Of a stretch of DNA of 64,000 nt, positions 37,001 to 44,637 are shown in pieces. Both the position numbers and the translations under genes were made by a program. The notes beneath the pieces were generated by a model. That model saw only the letters and a list, made by a program, of their open reading frames with translations, ran no database searches and had not been told where the DNA came from. Within the stretch, counting starts at the first letter, position 1. Each line of letters begins with the position of its first letter. Location of the stretch: the NCBI RefSeq assembly GCF_003797825.1, contig NZ_RKME01000004.1, forward strand, positions 62,001-126,000. The letters are read 5' to 3'. The DNA is from Gordonia sp. OPL2. Lineage in GTDB: Bacteria > Actinomycetota > Actinomycetes > Mycobacteriales > Mycobacteriaceae.

Positions 37001-39454
37001 CACAGCGTTTGGTTCAGCCAGGCGATCGCGAAGTCCGTGGAGAACGGGCACCGCACCTTCCTGGAGCTGTCGCCGAACCCGGCTGTGCTCATCTCCGTTG
37101 CGGCGGTGACATTCTCGGCGGGGCTGCACGACGCGGAGCTCATCGAGACCCTGCGCCGCAAGGAGGACGAGAGCTTCGGCCTCGTCAACGCGTTGATGAA
37201 GCTGTATGTCCACGGGCACCCCGTGAACGTGGGCTCGCTGTTCGGTACCGGCACCGGCACCGGTGGTTTCGCCGACATCCCACGAACGCGATTCGAGCGC
37301 AAGGAGTTCTGGCTCAAGGCGCAGGTCTCCTCCGGGGGATCGTCGGGCTCGGTACCCGGGTCGCACGTGGCGCTGCCGGACGGCCGCCACGCCTGGGAGG
37401 TGAACGCCGCTGCCGTCACCGATCCGCGTGAGCTGGTCCGGGCGGCCGCCGCACAGGTGCTGCCCGACGCCAAGGTCGGCGCAGCCGTGGGGCACGGTGA
37501 CGTCCCGACGACGGGATCGCTGACGACGACGCTCAGCCCGCATCCGGGCGGCGCTTCGGTGACCGTGCATGCCAAGGAGGACAAGAACTTCCGGCTGCTG
37601 CTCGAGGCCGTCGTGATGGGCGGTGACCTGGCCGCCGCGGCCCAACCGTCCGCAGTGCCGACGGAATCGCCCGCTGCTGTCTTCGCCGACGACAAGGTCG
37701 TCACCGAGGACGAGGTCGTCGACGACATCGACAACAAGTGGAATCCGGATTCCGGTGAGACGGTGGAGCATCGGCTCGCGACCATCGTCGGCGAGTCGAT
37801 GGGCTACGACCCGGAGGACCTGCCGCGCGAGATCCCGCTGATCGAGCTCGGCCTCGATTCGCTGATGGCCGTGCGGATCAAGAACCGCGTCGAGTTCGAG
37901 TTCGACATCCCGCAACTCCAACTGCAGGCGATGCGTCAGGCCAACCTCGCCGATGTCGTCAAGTTCGTCACCTACGCCGTCGAGCACCGCGACGAGGTCG
38001 CCGCGCTCGCCGAGGGTGCGCAGGGGCAGGGTGATCTCGACACCGCCGCGCTCAACGCGATGATCGATGCGGAATCCGACAAGGGTGACGCCGAGTCTCC
38101 TTCTCAGGGATCGGGTGACGCAGAGTCTGTTTCTCAGGGGGCAGGTGACGTCGAGCCTGCTCCTCAGGGGTCAGGTGACGTCGAGCTTGCTCCTCAGGGG
38201 TCGGGTGACGCCGAGTCTGCTTCTCAGGGGTCAGGTGACGTCGAGTCCTCCTCTCCCGCTGGTCGAGTAGCGACGAGCCCTGGCGAGGAGCGTATCGAGA
38301 CCAAGGATGCCGACCTGACCTCGCAGCAGGCCGTCGCCGACGCGGCGGGCTCGGACGTGCCACCCCGTGACGCGGCCGAACGACTGACGTTCGGTGTGTA
38401 CGCGGTCGTCACCAAGAAGTCGGCGGGCGGCATCTTCACCAAACTGCCGGTCCTCGGAGAGGATGTCGCACAGCAACTCACGGATCGTCTCAACGAGCGG
38501 ACCGGCGGCGACATCGATATGGAGGACATCCTCGACTCGGAGACCATCGAGGAGATGTCGAACTACGTCCGCGAGTTCCTCGACGCGGGCGCCGACACCG
38601 ACGGTTTCCTCCGATACCTGCGGTTGATCGACGGCAAGAAGTCCTACGACCCGGCCGCGGGAGATCCCGTCCCGGCGTTGCTCTTCCATCCTGCCGGTGG
38701 TAACACCTCGGCCTACGAGGCGCTCCTCAAGCGGCTGCCCGACGATCAACCCGTGATCGGTTTCGACCGCGTCGAGGGATCCATCGAAGAGCGTGTCCTG
38801 CAGTACATGCCGCGCCTGCGGGAGGTGCAGCCGCACGGACCGTACGTGCTGATCGGCTGGTCGCTCGGTGGCGCACTCGCCTATGGCTGTGCACAGGTGC
38901 TGCGTGAGCAGGGCGAGGTCGTCGACTTCGTCGGGCTGATCGACGTCGTCCGTCCGTCCGAACCGGTCGTCGAGACCCCGGACACCAAGCGGGCTCGTCT
39001 CGAACGGTGGCGTGACTTCGCGGTCAAGACCTATGACCTCGACGAGGACGTCCCGATCCCGATGGACCGCCTCGTGGAGGCCGACGACGAGGGCCAGTTC
39101 CAGATCATCATGGAGATGATGTCCATGTCGGGCACCAAGATCCCCGGCGGCATCATCGAGCACCAGCGGACGTCATTCCTCGACAATCGCGCCCTGACGA
39201 ACATCGAGCCGACCGCCTACGACGGCAAGGTCGTCCTGTACCGCGCCGACAAGATGCACGAGGGTGCGATCGAGCTCGAGCCGCAGTGGGCGACGATCGA
39301 CGAGGACGGTCGATGGGGTGAGGTGGTCGACGACCTCGAGATCATCCACATCGGTGGCGATCACCTCTCCATCGTCGACGAGCCGTACATCGGCAAGATC
39401 GGTGCCGACCTCACCCGCCGTCTCGGCGAGGTCGGGTCGAGCGGCCGGCAGTAG
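34034..39454 (+). CDS. pks13: Mycolate-condensing polyketide synthase Pks13
   Basis: Pks13 condenses the meromycoloyl chain with an alpha-carboxyacyl chain to give the beta-keto mycolate precursor. The 1806 residues (1733 in M. tuberculosis) show N-ACP with phosphopantetheine Ser near residue 67 (FGLSSRDAV), KS with active Cys near 302 (DTACSSSLVA), AT with Ser near 826 (VPHSMGEAS), C-ACP with Ser near 1276 (GLDSLMAVR) and TE with Ser near 1610 (GWSLGGALAY) and His near 1777 (GGDHLS). No KR, DH or ER is present, as expected. The extra length lies in the KS-AT linker and the ACP-TE linker, both repeat-bearing. AccD4 supplies the carboxylated extender. Confidence 0.97.
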   Translation: MSELNTDESTPTAPAAPSAEGTAGETVGDLTVGELRDWLRSWVSTATGIPTDQISDDRPMEEFGLSSRDAVALAADIEDKTGVILTATVAYNHPTIAMLAKRIIEGDPDEGLDDTAETFWQRERSSDDDIAIVGLSTRFPKSGHTPETTWESLISGRDGISDLPEGRWSEFTSDPRIAEILESSNIKGGYLDDVKTFDADFFQMSPREVEMVDPQQRLALELTWEALEHAHIPPSDLKGEQVGVFIGTSTNDYQMLATLGLADGAEETAAYALTGTSTSVLAGRVSYFFDFHGPAVAVDTACSSSLVAVHQAVRSLRSGESDVALAGGVNMILTPAATLGFDKIGAQAKDGHIKAFSSDADGMIRAEGGGLFVLKRMADARRDGDQVLAVVAGSAVNSDGRSNGLPAPNPEAQVDVLRSAYVDAAIDPRTVDYVEAHGTGTVLGDPIEADALGRVVGRGRTVGKPALLGSVKTNFGHMESAAGAGALAKVVLSLQNDRLPASLNYSGPNPYIQFDSSGLKVIPEAADWPRYSGHAIAGVSGFGFSGTNAHVVVREVLPSDLGASEPADSSLRSELDDSDSSLRSELASVTKGDLPASAAETPDDDDDDFLTEAERAVLAAQERAAATDEATTDTDPADGFAPCAVEGSVVPLVISGFLPSRRRKSAADLLDWLESEAGQAAPLADIGRALAHRNHGRSRAVVMARTHEDAVTGVRAVAEGKNNPLVYVADAPDAASAVWLLSGFGSQHRKMAKQLYQENPVFAKNVDRVDEYVQNELGYSIAEMFLDDEQTYGIETSQVGIYTIQVALADTLRHFGAEPGVLVPHSMGEASASYISGGLSLEDATRVICQRSRLMGEGESMLAGDDIRLMALVEYSAEDISDVLVDYPDLEICVYAAPTHTVIGGPESQVDAIVARAEEEGKLGRKLQTKGASHTSQMDPLLGELAYELTGIEPQRPTVGFYSSVDRETFYRPGHDPVHTIDYFTKGLRHSVWFSQAIAKSVENGHRTFLELSPNPAVLISVAAVTFSAGLHDAELIETLRRKEDESFGLVNALMKLYVHGHPVNVGSLFGTGTGTGGFADIPRTRFERKEFWLKAQVSSGGSSGSVPGSHVALPDGRHAWEVNAAAVTDPRELVRAAAAQVLPDAKVGAAVGHGDVPTTGSLTTTLSPHPGGASVTVHAKEDKNFRLLLEAVVMGGDLAAAAQPSAVPTESPAAVFADDKVVTEDEVVDDIDNKWNPDSGETVEHRLATIVGESMGYDPEDLPREIPLIELGLDSLMAVRIKNRVEFEFDIPQLQLQAMRQANLADVVKFVTYAVEHRDEVAALAEGAQGQGDLDTAALNAMIDAESDKGDAESPSQGSGDAESVSQGAGDVEPAPQGSGDVELAPQGSGDAESASQGSGDVESSSPAGRVATSPGEERIETKDADLTSQQAVADAAGSDVPPRDAAERLTFGVYAVVTKKSAGGIFTKLPVLGEDVAQQLTDRLNERTGGDIDMEDILDSETIEEMSNYVREFLDAGADTDGFLRYLRLIDGKKSYDPAAGDPVPALLFHPAGGNTSAYEALLKRLPDDQPVIGFDRVEGSIEERVLQYMPRLREVQPHGPYVLIGWSLGGALAYGCAQVLREQGEVVDFVGLIDVVRPSEPVVETPDTKRARLERWRDFAVKTYDLDEDVPIPMDRLVEADDEGQFQIIMEMMSMSGTKIPGGIIEHQRTSFLDNRALTNIEPTAYDGKVVLYRADKMHEGAIELEPQWATIDEDGRWGEVVDDLEIIHIGGDHLSIVDEPYIGKIGADLTRRLGEVGSSGRQ
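35735..35810 (+). repeat. Duplicated REP-like element inside pks13 (KS-AT linker)
   Basis: A 23-mer beginning GACAGCTCCCTGAGGAG occurs at 35735-35757 and 35768-35790, 33 bp apart, in frame. The second copy continues into TTGCGAGCGTCACGAAGGG. The segment encodes the repeated DSSLRSEL. The motif with CTCCCTGAGGAGCGAGC followed by GCGAGCGTCACGAAGGG resembles REP elements I know as dispersed in Gordonia-like genomes. Confidence 0.65.
38084..38249 (+). repeat. 30-bp tandem repeat in the ACP-TE linker of pks13
   Basis: GGTGACG recurs at 38084, 38114, 38144, 38174, 38204 and 38234, a strict 30-bp period with five full units and one partial. Each unit encodes ten residues of the form GDxExxxQGS. Sequence differences between units are mostly conservative (Ala/Val, Ser/Pro). 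The GCTCCTCAGGGG core is the reverse of the CTCCCTGAGGAGC motif in the KS-AT linker. Confidence 0.85.
38260..38303 (+). repeat. REP-like palindrome translated within pks13
   Basis: The segment runs from TGGTCGAGTAGCGACGAGC to GTATCGAGACCA, a GGTCGAG...CGAGACC element commonly seen between genes in Gordonia and related actinobacteria. Here it lies within the Pks13 reading frame just after the 30-bp tandem repeat and encodes AGRVATSPGEERIETK. Identity as a dispersed element needs a genome-wide count. Confidence 0.6.
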
Positions 39455-39466
39455 CACCGAAAGCGA

Positions 39467-41062
39467 GTGAACGTGACTGATACGACCGACGACCTGGGCA
39501 CGACCGCACAGCCGGCGTCCACGACCGCGGCCAAGCTGGCGGATCTGCGCGAGAAGCTGGCGTCCGCGCAGGAACCCGGCGGCGAGAAGGCGATCGCCAA
39601 GCGCGAGGCCAAGGGCATCTGCTCGCCGCGTGAGCGGCTGACGATGTTGTTCGACCCGGGTACGTTCGTCGAGATCGGTGCGCTCGCCAAGATGCCGGGC
39701 GCCGCCCATTCCGGCTACGGAGACGGCGTGGTCACGGGTCATGGTCTGGTGCACGGTCGTCCGGTGGCGGCGTTCTCCCACGACCAGACCGTGTTCGGCG
39801 GAACGGTCGGAGAGATGTTCGGCCGCAAGGTCTCCGCGCTGATGGAGTGGGCGGGCAAGATCGGGTGCCCGATGGTCGGCATCAACGACTCGGCGGGTGC
39901 CCGTATCCAGGACGCGGTGACCTCGCTGGCCTGGTACGCGGAGATGGGTCGTCGTAATGATCTGTTGTCCGGTCTTGCGCCGCAGGTCTCGGTGATCCTC
40001 GGCAAGTGCGCCGGTGGCGCGGTGTACACCCCGGCGAACACCGACATCCTGGTCGCCGTCGAGGACAAGAGCTACATGTTCGTCACCGGCCCGGATGTCC
40101 TCAAGCAGGTCAATGGTGAGGACATCTCCGCCGAGGATCTCGGCAGCGCGCACAATCAGGCACGCTGGGGCAACATCCATCACGTTGCCCCCGATGAGAA
40201 GTCGGCATTCGACTGGGTGCGGGAGTACCTGCAGTACATGCCGTCGAGCGCCTACGAGCAGCCGCCGGTCGTCAACCCGGGACTCGAACCCGAGATCACC
40301 GAGTCGGACCTGTCGCTCAACGAGTTCATGCCGGACAACGACAACGCCGGCTACGACATGCACGACATCATCATCAAGCTGTTCGACGACGGCGCCTTCC
40401 ATGAGGTCGCCGAGCTGTTCGCGCCCAACATCCTGACCGGGTATGCCCGCGTCGACGGGCGGGCCGTCGGTGTCGTCGCCAACCAGCCGAACGTGATGTC
40501 GGGTGTGCTCGACACCGACTCGTCGGAGAAGGCCACGCGATTCGTCCGCACCTGCAACGCCTTCGGTATCCCGCTGGTGTTCCTGGTGGATACGCCGGGC
40601 ATCCTGCCGGGGCTGGTCGAGGAGCAGAAGGGCACGATCCGCCGTTCCGGGCGGTTCCTGTTCGCCTATGTCGAGGCCGACGTCCCGAAGGTCACCGTGG
40701 TGCTGCGCAAGGCCTACGGCGGCGCATATGCGGTGATGGGTTGCAAGCAGCTCGGCGCCGACATCAACTTCGCCTGGCCGACAGCGAAGATCGCGGTCAT
40801 GGGCGCCGAATCGGCTGCGGCGGTGCTGACCCGCCGCCAGACCGAGGGCATGTCGGCTGCGGAGGCCGACAAGGTGCGTCGCGACTTCATCGGTTTCTAC
40901 AACACGATGATGGCGACCCCCTACCTCGCCGCCGAGCGCGGGTACATCGACGCCGTGATCGAGCCGTCGGAGACCCGGCTGCAGCTCCGGAAGGCGTTGG
41001 CGCAGTTGCGGGACAAGCAGATGCTCCGCACTCCGCGCAAGCACTTCCTGATGCCGATCTAG
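39467..41062 (+). CDS. accD4: Acyl-CoA carboxylase carboxyltransferase subunit AccD4
   Basis: AccD4 works with a biotinylated alpha subunit (AccA3 type) to carboxylate the long-chain acyl-CoA that Pks13 uses as extender. The 531 residues (about 522 in M. tuberculosis) contain the crotonase-like carboxyltransferase halves: [35 protein letters not shown] and [17 protein letters not shown] in the first, then [18 protein letters not shown] and [12 protein letters not shown] in the second. GTG 39467 was used; GTG 39473, six bases later, is equally possible. It sits 12 nt after pks13, the conserved operon end. It converges on the EAL-DICT gene with a 15-nt gap. Confidence 0.95.
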   Translation: MNVTDTTDDLGTTAQPASTTAAKLADLREKLASAQEPGGEKAIAKREAKGICSPRERLTMLFDPGTFVEIGALAKMPGAAHSGYGDGVVTGHGLVHGRPVAAFSHDQTVFGGTVGEMFGRKVSALMEWAGKIGCPMVGINDSAGARIQDAVTSLAWYAEMGRRNDLLSGLAPQVSVILGKCAGGAVYTPANTDILVAVEDKSYMFVTGPDVLKQVNGEDISAEDLGSAHNQARWGNIHHVAPDEKSAFDWVREYLQYMPSSAYEQPPVVNPGLEPEITESDLSLNEFMPDNDNAGYDMHDIIIKLFDDGAFHEVAELFAPNILTGYARVDGRAVGVVANQPNVMSGVLDTDSSEKATRFVRTCNAFGIPLVFLVDTPGILPGLVEEQKGTIRRSGRFLFAYVEADVPKVTVVLRKAYGGAYAVMGCKQLGADINFAWPTAKIAVMGAESAAAVLTRRQTEGMSAAEADKVRRDFIGFYNTMMATPYLAAERGYIDAVIEPSETRLQLRKALAQLRDKQMLRTPRKHFLMPI

Positions 41063-41077
41063 CGCGACGCAATCGCC

Positions 41078-42310
41078 TCAGGCGAACCGCTTCAGGATCG
41101 AGTGCACCGCCTGGGTGACGGTGATCCGGTCGTAGCTCTGGACGAAGTCGAAGGTGCGGTCGAGATCGTTTGCGCCACTGTGCTGATCGCGCGCCGACAG
41201 CAGTGCGGCGAAATGCGGTCCGAGTACTGCGACGTTCCATTCGTTCACGAGGTCGTCGTCGGGGGCGAGTGGTGCACGGTGCACGTTGCCGTCGCGGATG
41301 TCGGCGAGCCCGACTCCGTAGACGCCGGCGAGTCCGGTGTTCTCCGACATCTCCCGCCACCGGTTCGCGGTCCGCTCGGTGAAATGTTGCGCGTGCTGGA
41401 ACGTCCCCAGGACGATGGCCGCGCCGCCGATGGACGCCTGGTGTTCGAGGGCCTTGCTCATCTCGATGAGCAGACGTTTGTCACCGAGACGCGGCGTGAT
41501 CGAACTCGAGGCTATGGCATACGGGGTCTCATGGTCCGGGCCCGGTGTCGACCAGACCGGCATCTGCGGCAGCGGGACGATCGTCTGGGTGGCCAGGCTG
41601 TCCGGACTCTCCACCGCGGGGTAGAGGGCCCCGATGCCGAACGAGGCACCCATGGTCATGGCGGTCACCCGGAGCGACTCGTCGTCGACGCCCTCGGCGA
41701 TGACGACCGCGCGGCTGCGTTCGGTGTGTGCCGCGATGGTGTGTGCGAGTTGCGCAGATTCCTCACTGATGTTCTGGCGCAACAGGTCTGCGTGGGTGAC
41801 GACGATGTCCGGTTCGATCAGCGACAGCAGCGTGGCCGCGTGCCCGTTGCTCTGCAATCCGTCGACGCAGATGACCTTGCCGGCCGCACGCGCCTTGGCC
41901 ACGCGCGCCAGAGTGTGCTGCGGGCTGCGCTCGACGGCGCTGGGCAACACCACCATGACGTGCCGTTCGAGGGTGTCGACCGCGGCGTCGTCGATGTCGT
42001 CGAGAAGGTCCAGGTCATAGCCGACGAGGAGCGGAAGGATCTTGGCGACGGATTCGGCGCGGGAGGAGCGTGCGAACTCCTGTTTGCGGCGGTCGATGAC
42101 GAGGTGTTCCTCCATCAGCCGCGCCGCACGGCGTAGCGCCGCGGCGGTGCCCAGGCGGGTGCCTGCGGGTCCGCGGAGTTGCAGTTCTGCTGCTGCGACT
42201 GCGCCGTCGGCGAGACGGCACACCGGCGCGAACTGCATGCTGAGCTCCAGATCCTCGAAGAGGGTGAAACCGCTGTCCGTGGCCGGCGCTGGCCGGGCCT
42301 CAGAGGTCAT
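41078..42310 (-). CDS. Degenerate EAL domain-DICT sensor protein
   Basis: 410 residues. An EAL-like domain occupies residues ~20-245, and a DICT domain, a sensor linked to cyclic-di-GMP systems, occupies ~260-380 (LGDKRLLIEMSKALEHQAS, AIVLGTFQHAQHF, YGVGLADIR). The EAL motif reads AELQLRG, the DDFG position reads VDGLQ and the following ILKID reads IVVTHA, so metal-binding residues are missing. It is probably not an active phosphodiesterase and may sense or scaffold. No neighbour identifies the pathway. Confidence 0.75.
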   Translation of the reverse strand: MTSEARPAPATDSGFTLFEDLELSMQFAPVCRLADGAVAAAELQLRGPAGTRLGTAAALRRAARLMEEHLVIDRRKQEFARSSRAESVAKILPLLVGYDLDLLDDIDDAAVDTLERHVMVVLPSAVERSPQHTLARVAKARAAGKVICVDGLQSNGHAATLLSLIEPDIVVTHADLLRQNISEESAQLAHTIAAHTERSRAVVIAEGVDDESLRVTAMTMGASFGIGALYPAVESPDSLATQTIVPLPQMPVWSTPGPDHETPYAIASSSITPRLGDKRLLIEMSKALEHQASIGGAAIVLGTFQHAQHFTERTANRWREMSENTGLAGVYGVGLADIRDGNVHRAPLAPDDDLVNEWNVAVLGPHFAALLSARDQHSGANDLDRTFDFVQSYDRITVTQAVHSILKRFA

Positions 42311-42532
42311 GGTGGATAGCTGTCATCGTGCGCCTCCCGGCAGAGCTTGCGAGAAACTCTGTGTGACGTGGGAGGATGCGACTTCTTCACATCCTGGTCA
42401 GAGCATGCAGTGTGCCTGTCCGCCAGGATACAGGGAGCCGGCACGTCCCGGCCGGGCGCAACCTTGACTGCGGCGCCGCCGCGGGCTCAGCGCCCGGGCA
42501 CCGCCGTCGGCTGGGACGTTCGTGGTGGGGTG

Positions 42533-43081
42533 TCAGTCGGCCGATCGGGCGGCCGCGGCAGCGCCTTTCTCGCTGGACTGACCGGCGTTCGCCAGTTCAC
42601 CCGTGTAGCTCTCGAGGTGGGCGCGCACGAACCACTGGAACTTCTCCAACTCGGCGGTCTGCCCGATGAGGATGTCCTCGGTGATCGGGTCGTGTTCGCC
42701 GACCGTCTCGATCGCCGCACGGTGCGAGGTGACGAAGCCGTCATACACCAGATCGAGCGCCCCGAGATGCGCCTGAGCGGTGTCGCGACCGATCGAGTAG
42801 TCGGCCCAGGTGCGATCCTTCTCGATCGCCTTGGCAGTCCCACTCGGCGACGACCCGAGAGTCGCGATGCGCTCGGCCAAGGTGTCGGCGTAGCCGCGCA
42901 CCAGGTCGACCTGCGGGTCGATCATCTCGTGCACACCGATGAAATTGGCGCCGACGACGTTCCAGTGGATGTGTTTCAGCGTCAGGTGGAGGTCGTTGAG
43001 CGCGCTGAGGCGTTCCTGCAGGCACTCGGACACCACAGTGGCCGAGTCGGCGGACAGTCCGGGAGCGGTGAAGGAAGTCAT
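42533..43081 (-). CDS. dps: Dps-family ferritin-like DNA-protection protein
   Basis: 182 residues starting MTSFTAPGLSADSATVV. Dps ferroxidase residues are visible: LHLTLKHIHWNVVGANFIGVHEMID (residues ~32-56), with the HxxxW and ExxD parts. The C-terminus is a long Ala/Lys/Ser tail, EKGAAAAARSAD, that could bind DNA. Dps stores iron and limits hydroxyl-radical damage. The ATG follows a TAGCGT -10 box by 7 nt with no ribosome-binding site, suggesting a leaderless transcript. It lies 109 nt downstream of a VIT-type metal transporter gene on the same strand. Confidence 0.9.
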   Translation of the reverse strand: MTSFTAPGLSADSATVVSECLQERLSALNDLHLTLKHIHWNVVGANFIGVHEMIDPQVDLVRGYADTLAERIATLGSSPSGTAKAIEKDRTWADYSIGRDTAQAHLGALDLVYDGFVTSHRAAIETVGEHDPITEDILIGQTAELEKFQWFVRAHLESYTGELANAGQSSEKGAAAAARSAD

Positions 43082-43190
43082 GTCAACGACGCTAGGACCG
43101 GCGTCTGATGTACGGCCACATCCGATCCACGACGGCAATCCAACCGAGATCGGTCATCACGGAAACGTAACGACGAGGGACCTCCGGGTT

Positions 43191-43913
43191 TCACACCACG
43201 GTATGTCCAACCAGGCGCCCGATTGCGAAGGTCACCGCCATGGCGATCGCCCCGCCGATCACCACACGCACCATCGGTCGCCACGGTCGGGACCCTCCGA
43301 GCGACGCACCCAACGCCCCGGTCAGCGCGAGCGCGACGAGTACCGCGACGAACGCCACCGGTATGCGCCAGGACGCTGGTGGCGCCAGTATCGCGACGAG
43401 CGGGATCACCGCGCCGACGGTGAACGACACGGCAGACGAGACGGCGGCCTGCCACGGACTGGTCAGCTCGTGTGGATCGATCCCGAGTTCGACCTGTGCG
43501 TGTGCCTCGAAGGCGTCGTGCTCGGTCAGTTCGCGGGCGACCCGGCACGCGGTGTCGTGGGACAACCCCTTGGCCTCGTAGATGTCCACGAGTTCGTCGA
43601 GCTCCTCCTCGGGCTGTTCGGCCAGTTCGCGTCGCTCCGTGGCCAGCGCCGCCGATTCGGTGTCGCGCTGCGTGCTGACCGAGACGTACTCGCCCAATGC
43701 CATCGACACGGCGCCCGCCACGAGTCCGGCGATCCCGGCGGTGAAGACCGGGCCGCGCTCGGCGGTGGCCGCCGCGACACCGACGACGATGCCTGCGGTG
43801 GACACGATGCCGTCGTTGGCCCCGAGCACCCCGGCGCGCAACCAGTTGAGGCGACTGGCGAGAGACCGATGATGCGGTTCGTCGGCGTGCTGGTGGGTGT
43901 GTTCGACGGACAT
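43191..43913 (-). CDS. VIT1/CCC1-family iron or manganese transporter
   Basis: 240 residues. The N-terminal part is hydrophilic and His-rich (MSVEHTHQHADEPHH), followed by LRAGVLGANDGIVSTAGIVVGVAAA, the first transmembrane segment typical of VIT proteins. ALGEYVSVSTQRDTE and the acidic LAEQPEEELDELVDIYEAKGLSHDTA match the metal-binding domain that follows TM2. Three further hydrophobic segments end the protein. VIT proteins move Fe2+ or Mn2+ out of the cytosol. Next to dps it suggests control of intracellular iron. Confidence 0.9.
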   Translation of the reverse strand: MSVEHTHQHADEPHHRSLASRLNWLRAGVLGANDGIVSTAGIVVGVAAATAERGPVFTAGIAGLVAGAVSMALGEYVSVSTQRDTESAALATERRELAEQPEEELDELVDIYEAKGLSHDTACRVARELTEHDAFEAHAQVELGIDPHELTSPWQAAVSSAVSFTVGAVIPLVAILAPPASWRIPVAFVAVLVALALTGALGASLGGSRPWRPMVRVVIGGAIAMAVTFAIGRLVGHTVV

Positions 43914-43965
43914 GGCGTCAACTCAACTGGCGCAGAGGCTTTCATGCAAGCAAGGACACGGTTGC

Positions 43966-44520
43966 CTAATGGGCGACCGCACGAGCCACGAGATCGATGG
44001 CGTGGTCTTCGTCCGTGGGATCGTCTGGCGGCCACAGCAACAGCGCCAGGACCGAGCGGACGACGAACGAGGCGGCCGCAGTGCTGTCATGCTCGCCGGG
44101 GCGAAGCCAGATGAGTTCCGCCGCGATGCCGAGGACGGTGGGGGAACGGGTGATAGCGCCCGCCTGCTCGACCGCGTGGCGGGATCGCAGGAACGGCCCG
44201 GCGACGCGGTCGCCGCGGACCTCGCGCAGGGCCGTCGTCATCGCCAGGACCGCACGCTCTCGTCCGCTCGTCCCGGTCACAGCGGCGTGGATCGAGCCGA
44301 CGATGCCGGCTGAGGTCCTCTGCAGCACCGCCTCCACGAGATGGTGTTTGCCACCGCCGTGGCGATAGAGCGTGGCGCGCGAACAGTGGGCGCGTCGCGC
44401 GAGCTCGCCGAGATCGAATGCATCGATCCCGCGCTGCGCGATGAGGTCGGCGGCGAGGTCGACGAGTCGGTCGTGTGCCCGCTCGGCCCGGTTGCCGCCG
44501 ACGAGCCAATCATCGGTCAT
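43966..44520 (-). CDS. TetR-family transcriptional regulator
   Basis: 184 residues starting MTDDWLVGGNRAERAHDRLV. The helix-turn-helix is FDLGELARRAHCSRATLYRHGGGKHHLVEAVL (residues ~37-68, landmarks only). The C-terminal domain is Ala/Arg-rich without a recognised ligand pocket. A 13-bp palindrome begins 2 nt upstream of the start codon, suggesting autorepression. The cytochrome P450 gene is divergent and is the likely second target. Confidence 0.88.
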   Translation of the reverse strand: MTDDWLVGGNRAERAHDRLVDLAADLIAQRGIDAFDLGELARRAHCSRATLYRHGGGKHHLVEAVLQRTSAGIVGSIHAAVTGTSGRERAVLAMTTALREVRGDRVAGPFLRSRHAVEQAGAITRSPTVLGIAAELIWLRPGEHDSTAAASFVVRSVLALLLWPPDDPTDEDHAIDLVARAVAH

Positions 44521-44521
44521 A

Positions 44522-44534
44522 TCTCAGTGTGAGA
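44522..44534. promoter_or_regulatory. Perfect palindrome TCTCA-GTG-TGAGA at the TetR start
   Basis: A 5-3-5 perfect dyad 2 nt from the TetR ATG on the divergent side of the TetR/P450 region. Position and symmetry fit an operator for the TetR protein. The P450 start lies 100-140 nt away. Confidence 0.6.
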
Positions 44535-44637
44535 CATACGACGCAGATGTGTCACCATTCGATGCTGGTCCGCGGGGCGTCGCGAGACGCGTGTCGATCC
44601 CGGCGGACGTCGCCGGTGTCGACTTGTCGCCGAGCGC

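Noticed and set aside
38084-38249. Regular 30-bp repeats as a possible CRISPR array
   Set aside because: The units are contiguous with no spacers, keep the Pks13 reading frame and encode a regular decapeptide. No cas genes are near.
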